In this document: piece after piece, positions 26,616 through 35,586 of the stretch
How the letters are laid out: each line of letters begins with the position of its first letter
Position numbering within the stretch: position 1 is the stretch's first letter
Assembly: GCA_002162685.1 (NCBI GenBank)
Contig: MAAQ01000002.1
Coordinates: forward strand, 1-64,000
Reading direction: 5' to 3'
Length of the DNA: 64,000 nt
Source: Flavobacteriales bacterium 33_180_T64
GTDB taxonomy: Bacteria; Bacteroidota; Bacteroidia; Flavobacteriales; Flavobacteriaceae
Program-made: the position numbers and the translations under genes
Notes under the pieces: model-generated
Seen by the model: the letters and a program-made list of their open reading frames with translations, nothing else
Told to the model about the DNA's origin: nothing
Database searches by the model: none

Positions 26616-29120
26616 TTACTTTTTAGTAGTTGTTTTTTTCTTTGCAGCTTTCTTTTTAGCCGCTGTTTTTTTCTTAGGTGTTTTCTTTTCTATTTCAGCT
26701 TTTGCTTTCTCTAAAGTCATTTTAGAAACATCAACCGTCTTTGGAAGCTCTACTTTTATTTTTCCTTTAATAATATTATGCCTTCCCCAACGTGCTTTTT
26801 CTACACGAATACCTTCTTCTTCCCAATTGTGAATGACTTTATCAATCTCTTTCTGAATTTTGTCTTCTATCAATGTTACAACATCACTATCAGATAAATT
26901 ATCCCAGTCATATTTTTTATTAACGTTGATAAACATATTATTCCATTTTATAAATGGTCCAAAACGTCCTTTACCTTTTTGAACAGGTAAATCTTGATAC
27001 ATATATATTGGTGCGTCGGCTTCTTGTTTTTCTTTAATAAGCTCAATAGCTTGATCCAGCTCAACATCAAGAGGATTAACACCTTTAGGCAACGACACGA
27101 ATTTCTTTCCAAACTTCACATAGGGTCCAAAACGCCCATTATTCACCTCTACTGTTTCCTCTTCATAAGTTCCTAATTCTTTTGGCAACTTAAAAAGCTC
27201 CATGGCCTCTTCATAAGTAATCGATGTTAATTGTTGGTCTGGGGATAAACTTGCAAATTGAGGCTTTTCTTCATCATCAACAGTACCAATTTGAACCATT
27301 GGTCCAAATTTACCTAAACGCACACTCACTTGTTTTCCTGTTTTTGGATCTTCACCTAAAATACGCTCTCCAGATTCACGATCAGCATTTGCTGCAACGT
27401 CTTCTACGATAGGATGAAAGCTCTTATAGAAATCTTTCATCATTTTAGTCCAATCTTCCTTACCATCAGCTATTTCATCAAAGTCTGCTTCAACTTTGGC
27501 TGTGAAATTATAGTCTAGAATAGTCCCGAAATGATTTACCAAAAAGTCGGTTACAATCATTCCTATATCTGTTGGTATTAATTTCCCTTTATCACTATTA
27601 ACTTTTTCTGTTAAACTCTTGTCCACAACTTGTCCTTGTTGAAGTAATAATTGTGAATAGTTACGTGTTACACCTTCATTAGAACCTTTTTCTACATAGT
27701 TTCTATTTTGAATTGTAGAAATTGTTGGCGCATATGTTGATGGTCTACCAATACCTAATTCTTCTAATTGTTTTACTAAAGATGCTTCTGTAAATCTATA
27801 TGGCGCACGAGAAAAACGTTCAGTTGCTGTAATGTAGCTATTTAATAAAGTCTCATTAACTTTCATAGCTGGCAACATACCTTCTTGCTCTGTGTCTTCA
27901 TCATCAGTTCCTTCTAAGTATACTTTTAAAAACCCTTCAAAAGTAATTACCTCCCCATTAGCTGTGAATATTTCTTTATGTGTAGATGCATCAATTTTAA
28001 CATTGGTACGTTCTAATTCGGCATCACTCATTTGAGACGCAATGGCACGCTTCCAAACTAAATCGTATAAACGCGCTTGATCTCTCTCAATATCTACAGA
28101 ATGTCTTTTAAAATCTGTTGGTCTAATCGCCTCATGTGCTTCTTGAGCACCTTTTGACTTTCCTTTATATTTTCTAGGTTTACTAAATTTTGCACCATAA
28201 GCATCTTCTATTTCTGCTTGGGCACCTTTACGAGCTTCATCAGATAAATTAACACTATCGGTTCTCATATAAGTAATCAATCCAGCTTCATATAAACGCT
28301 GTGCATTACTCATGGTTCGACTCACAGAAAAACCAAGTTTCCTTGAAGCTTCTTGTTGTAATGTTGACGTTGTAAATGGTGCTGCAGGTGATTTTTTAGC
28401 TGGTTTCTTTTCTAAATCTGAAACTTTAAAATCTGCTTTTACGTTAGATTCTAGAAACTTATAAGCCGCTTCTTTAGTTGTGAAATTTTTTGGAAGTTTT
28501 GCTTTAAATGTTTGACCATCTTCATTTGAAAACTCCGCATCAATTCTATACGATGCAACAGGGTTAAATTTTTGGATTTCTCGTTCTCTTTCAACAATTA
28601 AACGTACTGAAACCGATTGTACTCGACCAGCCGATAAACCACCTTTAACTTTTCTCCATAATACAGGAGATAATTCATATCCTACAATTCTATCTAAAAC
28701 ACGTCGTGCTTGTTGTGCATCGACCAAGTCGTAATCAATACCTCTTGGATTTTCAATAGCCTTTTTAATTGCTGTCTTTGTAATCTCATGAAAAACAATA
28801 CGTTTTGTCTTTGCTTTATCTAACCCTAAAGTCTCAGCTAAATGCCATGCTATAGCTTCTCCTTCTCGATCCTCATCACTAGCTAACCAAACCATATCGG
28901 CTTTTTTTGCAAGTTCTTTTAGTTTTTTGACAACATCTTTCTTGTCTTTTGAAACTTGATATTTGGGCTTAAAATCTCCATCAACATCAACTCCTAATTC
29001 TTTTGAAGGTAAATCTGCAATATGACCAAAACTAGATTCTACTTTAAAATCTTTTCCAAGAAATTTTTCTATGGTTTTGGCTTTTGCAGGTGACTCTACA
29101 ATGACTAAATTCTTCGGCAT
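26616..29120 (-). CDS. topA: DNA topoisomerase I
   Basis: The 834-residue type IA topoisomerase begins with a TOPRIM domain (E9 in VIVESPAKAKTIEKFLG; D82, D84 and E86 in SDEDREGE). The active-site tyrosine is Y284 in LITYMRTDSVNLS. The C-terminal region lacks the cysteine zinc fingers of E. coli TopA and instead has repeated basic domains of the FGPYVKFG type. It ends with a Lys/Ala-rich tail (KKKTAAKKKAAKKK) typical of Bacteroidota. It relaxes negative supercoils. It is the first gene of a two-gene unit with the arginase-like gene, with a -7 element at 29140-29147. Confidence 0.97.
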   Translation of the reverse strand: MPKNLVIVESPAKAKTIEKFLGKDFKVESSFGHIADLPSKELGVDVDGDFKPKYQVSKDKKDVVKKLKELAKKADMVWLASDEDREGEAIAWHLAETLGLDKAKTKRIVFHEITKTAIKKAIENPRGIDYDLVDAQQARRVLDRIVGYELSPVLWRKVKGGLSAGRVQSVSVRLIVEREREIQKFNPVASYRIDAEFSNEDGQTFKAKLPKNFTTKEAAYKFLESNVKADFKVSDLEKKPAKKSPAAPFTTSTLQQEASRKLGFSVSRTMSNAQRLYEAGLITYMRTDSVNLSDEARKGAQAEIEDAYGAKFSKPRKYKGKSKGAQEAHEAIRPTDFKRHSVDIERDQARLYDLVWKRAIASQMSDAELERTNVKIDASTHKEIFTANGEVITFEGFLKVYLEGTDDEDTEQEGMLPAMKVNETLLNSYITATERFSRAPYRFTEASLVKQLEELGIGRPSTYAPTISTIQNRNYVEKGSNEGVTRNYSQLLLQQGQVVDKSLTEKVNSDKGKLIPTDIGMIVTDFLVNHFGTILDYNFTAKVEADFDEIADGKEDWTKMMKDFYKSFHPIVEDVAANADRESGERILGEDPKTGKQVSVRLGKFGPMVQIGTVDDEEKPQFASLSPDQQLTSITYEEAMELFKLPKELGTYEEETVEVNNGRFGPYVKFGKKFVSLPKGVNPLDVELDQAIELIKEKQEADAPIYMYQDLPVQKGKGRFGPFIKWNNMFINVNKKYDWDNLSDSDVVTLIEDKIQKEIDKVIHNWEEEGIRVEKARWGRHNIIKGKIKVELPKTVDVSKMTLEKAKAEIEKKTPKKKTAAKKKAAKKKTTTKK

Positions 29121-29139
29121 ATATGATTTTTTAAGGCTA

Positions 29140-29147
29140 CAAATGTA
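29140..29147 (-). promoter_or_regulatory. -7 promoter element of topA
   Basis: TACATTTG on the minus strand matches TAnnTTTG exactly, with a predicted start near 29133, about 13 bases before the ATG. No obvious -33 element. Confidence 0.5.
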
Positions 29148-29289
29148 TGTGAAAAAAAATTTATCTTCCTAATTTTAATACATTTCGATTGTATTTAACC
29201 TAAAAAGCGAGTCCTTTTATCTAGATAAAAATAAAAAAATCGAACAAAATCAAAGCTTATAACGTACTCTAATAGACAGATACACACAC

Positions 29290-29730
29290 TTAATACATAT
29301 ATGTTAATGTTTCAGAGAAACTTTCAATATTTAAAATAACTTCATTACTCCCAGTAATTTGTAAAGGCGATAAATCAAAAGAACGCTCTTGGGTAAATAC
29401 TGCCAAACAATCTTCTTCGTTGGAAAACACAAATTTCAAAAAACGTTGCTCAGGTGAAGACTCAGCTACAGCACCAGAATCAACTAAAACCATACTCCAA
29501 GAACTACTATCACAACCACTTGCCGAAACATTAATAGCGAGACAATTATCTTCAATTTGCACACTAATTAAAGTATATAAATCTGATTCTGCTAATTCAT
29601 AAAATCCAGAATCAATAATAACAGTCTGCTCACAAGGCGCTTCTACTAAATCATCATCATCATCACATTGTGTATTCATTAAAAAACATATAAAACAAAT
29701 ACAGAGCATACTATCTTTAATAATTTTCAT
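29290..29730 (-). CDS. Small putative surface lipoprotein
   Basis: The start at 29730 gives 146 residues beginning MKIIKDSMLCICFICFLMNT, then QCDDDDD. An ATG 11 codons further upstream is possible but would spoil the signal peptide. The Cys followed by five Asp resembles a Bacteroidota lipoprotein with an acidic surface-export signal, although the residues before the Cys (NTQ) are not an ideal lipobox. The rest is beta-rich, with three further cysteines that could pair. No known domain recognised. It ends in a gene-poor stretch and shares strand with the upstream membrane protein gene. Confidence 0.65.
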   Translation of the reverse strand: MKIIKDSMLCICFICFLMNTQCDDDDDLVEAPCEQTVIIDSGFYELAESDLYTLISVQIEDNCLAINVSASGCDSSSWSMVLVDSGAVAESSPEQRFLKFVFSNEEDCLAVFTQERSFDLSPLQITGSNEVILNIESFSETLTYMY

Positions 29731-29775
29731 AAAACGAGGTTTTTTATAAGATGTAAAAAACAAAAAAAGGTTGCG

Positions 29776-30543
29776 TTAAATCACTTTGTTTTCTCCAATA
29801 GTTTTAATTCCATGGTCATCTTCAAAACCAATAACCTCTTTATAAATAAAATAAACTGGTATTGCTGCAAAAGATGCTGTAAAAAAGATACCTATCCCAC
29901 ACATTAAAAACCCTACCATTTGCGCTAATATTCCAGCGACAAGTGTTAACCCAAAAGCGATAAACCATTTTTTATTTCCTAAATCAAAACTTGCTTTAAT
30001 CAAATTTGAAATTGATATATCTGGATTAAAAGCGTAAATAACAACTAATAAACTTAAAGGTACAGATACATATATAATAGGGAAGAAACACAAAAGAGTT
30101 GCTAATAAACTAATCCCGAAATAGGCTAATGACAGATATATTGTTTTATTTAAATAAGGTCTTCGTAGAAAAAAGAAATAATCATCACTACCAATACTGT
30201 CGTGATCTTTTTGTCGCATTATCCTATAAAGTCCAGCTTTAAGTCCAAAAGCAATTACATTCATCGCAAAAGCAAACAATACATAAGCCATTATTATAAA
30301 TAGCAAAGCAATTGGTGCGAGGTCATCATATTGTCCTGGGTCTGTAGCATCGGCTAAACCAAAAATCAGTAAAGGGATATACGCGATAAATATGAATGGA
30401 ATCATAAAAGCTATCATAATAAGCAACATGAGCAAACCTTGCAACCAAATTTTTTTAAAGAGCTCTATACTATTACTAAATATGTCTCCAAAATCAAGTG
30501 GTTTAGCGTTTAATATTTTTTGTTGAATTTCTGCAAAAATCAT
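29776..30543 (-). CDS. Multi-pass membrane protein of unknown function
   Basis: The preferred start at 30543 gives 255 residues (MIFAEIQQKILNAKPLDFGD); two upstream ATG codons in frame (30591, 30567) are possible. There are about six hydrophobic helices (between residues 35 and 240) and short charged loops. Proteins of this type are common in Flavobacteriaceae and are often given unreliable enzyme names; I recognise no catalytic motif. It resembles membrane proteins with a repeated helix-pair region (glycerophosphoryl-diester-phosphodiesterase membrane-domain-like), but this is weak. It precedes the small lipoprotein gene by about 45 bases, so they may be co-transcribed. Confidence 0.7.
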   Translation of the reverse strand: MIFAEIQQKILNAKPLDFGDIFSNSIELFKKIWLQGLLMLLIMIAFMIPFIFIAYIPLLIFGLADATDPGQYDDLAPIALLFIIMAYVLFAFAMNVIAFGLKAGLYRIMRQKDHDSIGSDDYFFFLRRPYLNKTIYLSLAYFGISLLATLLCFFPIIYVSVPLSLLVVIYAFNPDISISNLIKASFDLGNKKWFIAFGLTLVAGILAQMVGFLMCGIGIFFTASFAAIPVYFIYKEVIGFEDDHGIKTIGENKVI

Positions 30544-30608
30544 AGTTAGTTGATTAAAATTATTCATCAAAATACGAGAAATAAAACACATCTACAAAAG
30601 AAAATCGA

Positions 30609-30627
30609 TTATGACACTTTGTCATAA
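30609..30627. promoter_or_regulatory. Dyad TTATGACA-CTT-TGTCATAA in the miaB promoter
   Basis: The 8-bp arms are perfect complements with a 3-base centre. The dyad overlaps the -33 region of the miaB promoter. Its core TGACACTTTGTCA (30612-30624) matches 12 of 13 positions with TGAAACTTTGTCA (35499-35511) upstream of groESL, so it is probably a regulator site shared by both operons. Confidence 0.6.
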
Positions 30628-30650
30628 TACTCAAAATTATACTATCTTTG
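30618..30650 (+). promoter_or_regulatory. Promoter of the miaB operon
   Basis: TTTG (30618-30621), a 21-base spacer and TATCTTTG (30643-30650) form a Bacteroidota-type -33/-7 promoter with a perfect -7 element. The start would be near 30656, about 30 bases before the miaB ATG. Confidence 0.65.
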
Positions 30651-30685
30651 CATGCTTATTGACTGTATAATACTTTGAAAGATTC

Positions 30686-32131
30686 ATGGAGAAAACAATA
30701 GACGAAAACAAACAAGGTAAAAGCTTAGTTTTAGAACAAAAAAAAGGCAATACACGTAAACTTTTTATTGAAAGCTATGGCTGTGCCATGAATTTTAGTG
30801 ATAGTGAAATTGTGGCTTCAATCCTTTCTGAACAAGGATTTAACACAACTCAAAGTCTTGAAGATGCTGATTTAGTTTTAGTAAATACCTGTTCTATTCG
30901 CGACAAGGCCGAACAAACTGTTAGAAAACGTCTCGAAAAGTATAATGCTGTTAAGCGTATTAATCCTAAAATGAAAGTTGGTGTACTTGGCTGTATGGCT
31001 GAACGCTTAAAAACTAAATTTTTAGAAGAAGAAAAAATTGTAGACCTTGTTGTTGGCCCAGATGCCTATAAAGATTTACCAAATCTTTTAGCCGAAGTTG
31101 ATCAAGGTAGAGATGCTATTAACGTCATCCTTTCCAAAGAAGAGACCTATGGAGATATTGCTCCTGTAAGACTTAACACTAATGGAATTACTGCATATGT
31201 TTCCATTACACGCGGCTGTGATAACATGTGTACATTTTGCGTGGTTCCTTTTACTCGTGGTCGCGAACGTAGTCGTGATCCACAAAGTATTATTGAAGAG
31301 GTAAATGATTTATGGAGCAAAGGCTACAAAGAAATTACACTTTTAGGTCAAAATGTTGATAGTTATTTATGGTATGGTGGCGGACTGAAAAAAGATTTTA
31401 TCAAAGCCAGTGATATGCAAAAAGCGACTGCTGTAAACTTTGCTCAGCTTTTAGAATTATGTGCCAAAGCACAACCTAGAATACGAATTCGTTTCTCAAC
31501 CTCTAATCCTCAAGATTTAACCTTAGATGTGATTGAGACCATGGCTAAGTTTGATAATATTTGTAAACATATTCATTTACCAGTTCAAAGTGGAAGTAAT
31601 CGTATTCTAAAAGAAATGAATCGTTTACATACGCGTGAAGAGTATTTTGAATTGATAGACAACATTAAAAACATCCTACCAAACTGCGCTATTAGCCAAG
31701 ATTTAATTACTGGTTTCCCTACAGAAACAGAACAAGACCATCAAGATACGTTAAGTCTTATGGACTATGTAAAATATAACTTCGGGTATATGTTTACTTA
31801 TTCGGAACGACCAGGAACGATGGCAGAACGAAAAATGGATGACGATATTCCTGAAGTGATTAAAAAGCGTCGTTTAGCCGAAATTGTACAACGACAACGT
31901 GAGCATAGTGAAATTAAAACAAAAGCATATTTAAGTACAACTGTTGAAGTCTTAATTGAACGTGAATCTAAAAAATCTAATGTACAATGGTCTGGACGTA
32001 CCTCTCAAAATATTGTAGCGGTTTTCCCTAAAGAACAGTATCAAATTGGCGATTTAGTGAACGTCAATGTAACAGATTGCACAAGTGCTACACTAATTGG
32101 TGTAGCTATTGGGTATTCAAAAGATAATTAA
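30686..32131 (+). CDS. miaB: tRNA-2-methylthio-N6-dimethylallyladenosine synthase MiaB
   Basis: The 481-residue radical-SAM methylthiotransferase has an N-terminal domain with three cluster cysteines, C33 (SYGCAMN), C69 (VNTCSIR) and C103 (LGCMAE). The radical-SAM core carries C178, C182 and C185 (RGCDNMCTFC), and a C-terminal TRAM domain is present. It adds the 2-methylthio group to i6A37 of tRNAs reading codons that start with U. The next gene, a sigma-54 activator, follows by 31 bases, so the two are probably co-transcribed from the promoter at 30618-30650. Confidence 0.97.
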   Translation: MEKTIDENKQGKSLVLEQKKGNTRKLFIESYGCAMNFSDSEIVASILSEQGFNTTQSLEDADLVLVNTCSIRDKAEQTVRKRLEKYNAVKRINPKMKVGVLGCMAERLKTKFLEEEKIVDLVVGPDAYKDLPNLLAEVDQGRDAINVILSKEETYGDIAPVRLNTNGITAYVSITRGCDNMCTFCVVPFTRGRERSRDPQSIIEEVNDLWSKGYKEITLLGQNVDSYLWYGGGLKKDFIKASDMQKATAVNFAQLLELCAKAQPRIRIRFSTSNPQDLTLDVIETMAKFDNICKHIHLPVQSGSNRILKEMNRLHTREEYFELIDNIKNILPNCAISQDLITGFPTETEQDHQDTLSLMDYVKYNFGYMFTYSERPGTMAERKMDDDIPEVIKKRRLAEIVQRQREHSEIKTKAYLSTTVEVLIERESKKSNVQWSGRTSQNIVAVFPKEQYQIGDLVNVNVTDCTSATLIGVAIGYSKDN

Positions 32132-32162
32132 TAAAAAACACCTAATTTTCAGGTTATAATAT

Positions 32163-33428
32163 ATGGAATCAATTCAAGCCATAAAACAACGTTTCGGAAT
32201 CATAGGAAACAATCCAAAACTCAACCGCTCGATTGAAAAAGCGATACAGGTTGCTCCAACTGATATTTCAGTATTAGTAACTGGAGAAAGCGGTGTTGGA
32301 AAGGAAAGTATTCCAAAAATCATACATCAACTGTCTCACAGAAAACATGGTAAATATATTGCTGTTAACTGTGGTGCTATTCCCGAAGGCACAATAGATA
32401 GTGAACTTTTCGGACATGAAAAAGGTGCCTTCACAGGAGCGACACAAACACGTAACGGTTATTTTGAAGTTGCAGATGGTGGTACTATTTTTTTAGATGA
32501 AGTAGGTGAATTACCATTAACAACCCAAGTTAGATTATTACGTGTTTTAGAAAATGGTGAATTTATTAAAGTAGGCTCTAGTAAGGTTCAAAAAACCAAT
32601 GTAAGAATCGTTGCAGCTACAAACGTTAACATGTTTGAAGCCATTAAGAAAGAAAAATTTCGTGAAGACTTATACTACAGGCTAAGTACAGTAGATATCA
32701 ACATTCCACCACTTCGTGAACGCAAAGAAGATATTCATTTATTGTTCAGAAAATTCGCTAGTGACTTTGCATTAAAATACAAAATGCCAACCATTAAATT
32801 AACTGATGATGCTGTTAGTATTATACAAAAACATCGTTGGAATGGTAATATTCGTCAGTTGCGAAATGCAGCTGAACAAATTTCTGTACTTGAACAAAAT
32901 AGAACCATTAATGCATTAACATTACAAGGATACTTACCCAATAGAAGTCGCAACCTTCCTGCCGTTATAAGCACCTCTAAATCTGAAAGTGATTTTAGTA
33001 ATGAAAGAGAGATTTTATATAAAGTGCTTTTCGATATGAAAAGTGATCTGAATGACCTCAAGAAACTAACCATGGAATTAATGAAAAGTGGTAATGTTTC
33101 TGAAGTAGAAAAAGACAATGAAGGTTTAATCCAGAAAATATATGGCGAACCACAAAAAGAAAATCATACTGATGAGTTTCAAGATTTAGAAGTATTAGCA
33201 ATACCTGAGAAAACTGAAGACAGCTTTGATGTTGACGACAAAAATCAAGACAAATATCATTTTGCTGAAGAGATTGAAGAAGAAGAAACCTTATCTTTAC
33301 AAGACAAAGAATTAGAACTCATTAAAAAATCATTAGAGCGTCATCAAGGTAAGCGTAAATTAGCTGCTGCCGAATTAGGCATTAGTGAACGTACTTTATA
33401 TAGAAAAATAAAACAATACGATCTTTAA
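32163..33428 (+). CDS. Sigma-54-dependent transcriptional activator (AAA+ and Fis HTH, no receiver)
   Basis: The 421-residue protein begins directly with the AAA+ domain: Walker A GESGVGKE (41-48), the sigma-54 contact loop GAFTGA (88-93) and Walker B GTIFLDEVGEL (about 107-117). A variable, acidic linker follows (about 270-375). The C-terminus is a Fis-type HTH (about 380-421, KRKLAAAELGISERTLYRKI). There is no N-terminal receiver or ligand domain, so control is likely through expression level or a partner protein, as with PspF. It lies behind miaB. A sigma-54-type promoter precedes groES 2.1 kb downstream, making groESL a candidate target. Its own operon carries the shared dyad. Confidence 0.95.
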   Translation: MESIQAIKQRFGIIGNNPKLNRSIEKAIQVAPTDISVLVTGESGVGKESIPKIIHQLSHRKHGKYIAVNCGAIPEGTIDSELFGHEKGAFTGATQTRNGYFEVADGGTIFLDEVGELPLTTQVRLLRVLENGEFIKVGSSKVQKTNVRIVAATNVNMFEAIKKEKFREDLYYRLSTVDINIPPLRERKEDIHLLFRKFASDFALKYKMPTIKLTDDAVSIIQKHRWNGNIRQLRNAAEQISVLEQNRTINALTLQGYLPNRSRNLPAVISTSKSESDFSNEREILYKVLFDMKSDLNDLKKLTMELMKSGNVSEVEKDNEGLIQKIYGEPQKENHTDEFQDLEVLAIPEKTEDSFDVDDKNQDKYHFAEEIEEEETLSLQDKELELIKKSLERHQGKRKLAAAELGISERTLYRKIKQYDL

Positions 33429-33567
33429 GAAAAATTTATGAAATCTACCATACTAAAGCACTGTCTTTCATGTTCTTTTTTTATTGTAGTTAATTCCATT
33501 TGACAAATAAAAATGATAAAAGCTCTAGAAATATTTATGCTTATATCACAATGAAACGTACTAATAC

Positions 33568-34074
33568 ATGAAACAATTTAAATATATAATATTTCTTTTT
33601 TTATCTGCAACTTTGTTGGGATGCGGCCCATATTCATTTACAGGAACTTCTATAAAAGATAATATTAAAACGTTTCAGGTTAATTATTTTCAAAATACAG
33701 CAGACCTTATCGAACCTGGTTTTGATAGAGATTTCACATTAGCGCTTCAAGACTTAATTACAAATCAAACCAATCTAAACTTAACAACAACCAATGGTGA
33801 TTTGGTTTACGAAGGTGAAATTACTCAGTATCGTATTTCTCCTACTACCGCACAAGCTAATAGTACTGCTGCTCAAAACAGATTAACTGTTAATGTTAGA
33901 GTTCGATTTTTTGATAAAAACGAACCCGATGAAGAGTTTGAACAAAGCTTTTCTTTTTTTTATGATTACTCTGGAAACGAATTACTACAAGGTGCTCAAA
34001 AAGACACGGCTCATGAAGAAATTTTTGAACGTATAACTCAAGATATTTTTAATGCGACTTTAGCAAAATGGTAA
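33568..34074 (+). CDS. lptE: LPS assembly lipoprotein LptE
   Basis: The 168-residue lipoprotein has a lipobox ending at C19 (ATLLGCG) followed by GPYSFTGTSI, the usual start of Bacteroidota LptE. Then come an alpha/beta domain with the ALQDLI helix and beta strands (LVYEGEITQYRI, NRLTVNVRVRF). LptE plugs LptD in the outer membrane and helps insert LPS. It is the first of three close genes (lptE, unknown, secG) with a 0-base gap to the next one. Confidence 0.88.
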   Translation: MKQFKYIIFLFLSATLLGCGPYSFTGTSIKDNIKTFQVNYFQNTADLIEPGFDRDFTLALQDLITNQTNLNLTTTNGDLVYEGEITQYRISPTTAQANSTAAQNRLTVNVRVRFFDKNEPDEEFEQSFSFFYDYSGNELLQGAQKDTAHEEIFERITQDIFNATLAKW

Positions 34075-35031
34075 ATGAATAGCACAGATTTCACATACAT
34101 ACTTCAAAACCCTCAACATATAACTAGTGAGCAAACTGCTGCTTTATATAATCTTACAATTCGTTACCCTTATTTTCAATCGGCTAGAGCATTATATCTT
34201 AAAGGGCTAAAAAACAAAGAAAGCTATAAATATAACCCAGAGTTAAAAACAACTGCTGCTTATACTACAGACAGAAGTATTTTATTTGATTATATTACTT
34301 CGGAAGCATTTAATCAAAACCAAATATCTCAAATCATAAAACAAAACTCCGAGCACTTAAAGACGATCACAGTTAATGAAGCCGATGATATTTCGGTAGA
34401 TAGAAGTGTAACTATAGATGACGCCTTAAAACAACACATTAAAAATACTGAAGGTGTTTTAGACCCAAACTTATTTGAGCAAAAAATAAAACCTGAAAAA
34501 GTAGCACACTTCCTATCATTACAAAAAAACACACCAGAACAAGTTCTCATTGACATTGATGCAAAACATATTGAAGAAACACCCGAGAAAACACTTCAAA
34601 TAGGTAAGCCTCTAGAATTCAATAAAGAAGAAACACATTCGTTTACTGAATGGTTAAAAATTACAAGTTTTAAACCTATAGACAGAACCAAAAATGAAAC
34701 GATTTCCGAAGAAAAAAATGAGCTGTCAAATGACAAAAAATCAACTTCAATAAGCGAAAAATTTGAACTTATAGATAAGTTTTTAGAAAGCAACCCTAAA
34801 ATTACACCCTCTAAAGACACACCAAAAATCAATATAGATACTACTGATAAAGTCGCACATGACGGACTTATGACAGAGACTTTAGCCAGAATTTACCTTG
34901 AACAAAACAATTACAAAAAGGCAATTCAATCTTATAAAATATTAAGTTTGAAATATCCAGAAAAAAGTGGTTTCTTTGCAGACCAAATTAAAGCAGTAAA
35001 AGAATTACAAGAAAATAATACACAGAACTAA
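34075..35031 (+). CDS. Conserved Bacteroidota protein of unknown function, C-terminal TPR-like
   Basis: The 318-residue protein has no signal peptide. The N-terminal 70 residues form a conserved helical domain (YILQNPQHITSEQTAALYNL, then YPYFQSARALYLKGL). The middle (about 80-260) is charged and low in complexity. The C-terminus is a single TPR-like helix pair (TLARIYLEQNNYKKAIQSYK, then LSLKYPEKSGFFADQI). It starts right after the lptE stop, and its own stop overlaps the start of secG by one base, so translation is coupled. The link to LptE and SecG suggests an envelope-biogenesis role, but that is only inferred from position. Confidence 0.8.
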   Translation: MNSTDFTYILQNPQHITSEQTAALYNLTIRYPYFQSARALYLKGLKNKESYKYNPELKTTAAYTTDRSILFDYITSEAFNQNQISQIIKQNSEHLKTITVNEADDISVDRSVTIDDALKQHIKNTEGVLDPNLFEQKIKPEKVAHFLSLQKNTPEQVLIDIDAKHIEETPEKTLQIGKPLEFNKEETHSFTEWLKITSFKPIDRTKNETISEEKNELSNDKKSTSISEKFELIDKFLESNPKITPSKDTPKINIDTTDKVAHDGLMTETLARIYLEQNNYKKAIQSYKILSLKYPEKSGFFADQIKAVKELQENNTQN

Positions 35032-35384
35032 TGAATACGTTTACTATATTTTTAATCCTAATTGTGCTAGTTTCATTTTTACTAGTCGTAGTTATTATGG
35101 TACAAAACCCTAAAGGAGGAGGATTATCTTCATCATTTGGTGGTGGTGGTACTCAACAATTGGGAGGTGTTAAAAAAACAACCGACTTTTTAGATAAGAG
35201 TACTTGGGCTTTAGCCACATTATTATTAGCATTAATTTTAGCTTCTAATTTTGCTATCCCTGGAGCTGGTGGAGTTGAAGAATCTAAAATAATTCCTGAC
35301 GGCACAACAAATTCTATTCCTGCAACTCCTGCAACAGATACATCTGCTGAGAATATTGCAACACCAGAAGATTCATTAAAATAG
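35031..35384 (+). CDS. secG: Preprotein translocase subunit SecG
   Basis: The 117-residue protein has two transmembrane helices (about 3-23 and 56-77) separated by a Gly/Ser-rich loop with the SecG motif VVIMVQNPKGGGLSSSFGGG. An Ala/Thr/Pro-rich C-terminal extension beyond residue 85 is typical of Bacteroidota SecG. It assists SecYE in protein export. It is the last gene of the lptE operon and is followed by a strong terminator. Confidence 0.94.
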   Translation: MNTFTIFLILIVLVSFLLVVVIMVQNPKGGGLSSSFGGGGTQQLGGVKKTTDFLDKSTWALATLLLALILASNFAIPGAGGVEESKIIPDGTTNSIPATPATDTSAENIATPEDSLK

Positions 35385-35407
35385 TTCAGACAAAACATAC
35401 CTTATTT

Positions 35408-35438
35408 AAATGCCAACTTTTTAGTTGGCATTTTTTTT
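35408..35438 (+). terminator. Terminator after secG
   Basis: An 8-bp stem TGCCAACT / AGTTGGCA (35411-35430), extended by AAA/TTT pairs, with a TTTT loop is followed by eight T (35431-35438). Confidence 0.9.
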
Positions 35439-35498
35439 ACTTCTAATTTAGGTGTCAGAATTTCTTTTGGTTTTCAAAATTCACAAAACAACAGGAAC

Positions 35499-35511
35499 TG
35501 AAACTTTGTCA
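35499..35511 (+). promoter_or_regulatory. 13-bp motif upstream of groESL shared with miaB
   Basis: TGAAACTTTGTCA differs at one base from TGACACTTTGTCA in the miaB dyad. It can also be read as the dyad ACTGA-N7-TCAGT (35497-35513). A further half site TGTCAG lies at 35453-35458. It ends 11 bases before the sigma-54-type promoter core (TTGGCAC), close for a classical enhancer, so repression or short-range activation is also possible. Confidence 0.5.
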
Positions 35512-35522
35512 GTAATCTGCTA

Positions 35523-35539
35523 TTGGCACATTTTTAGCA
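35523..35539 (+). promoter_or_regulatory. Sigma-54-type (-24/-12) promoter of groESL
   Basis: TTGGCAC-ATTTT-TAGCA fits the consensus YTGGCACGNNNNTTGC with one change in the -12 box (TAGC for TTGC). The GG (35525-35526) and GC (35537-35538) are exactly 12 bases apart, the spacing that sigma-54 requires. The predicted start is near 35549. No TAnnTTTG element is seen between secG and groES. Confidence 0.65.
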
Positions 35540-35555
35540 TAACGCTTAAGCGTTA
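35540..35555. promoter_or_regulatory. Perfect palindrome over the groESL start site
   Basis: TAACGCTTAAGCGTTA is a 16-base perfect palindrome immediately after the -12 box and over the predicted start. It is not CIRCE. It could be an operator or part of a leader structure. Confidence 0.5.
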
Positions 35556-35586
35556 ATCATTTATAAATAATAAAACACATATAACA

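Noticed and set aside
35540-35555. groESL palindrome as a CIRCE element
   Set aside because: CIRCE is TTAGCACTC-N9-GAGTGCTAA; TAACGCTTAAGCGTTA has neither that sequence nor the 9-base spacer.
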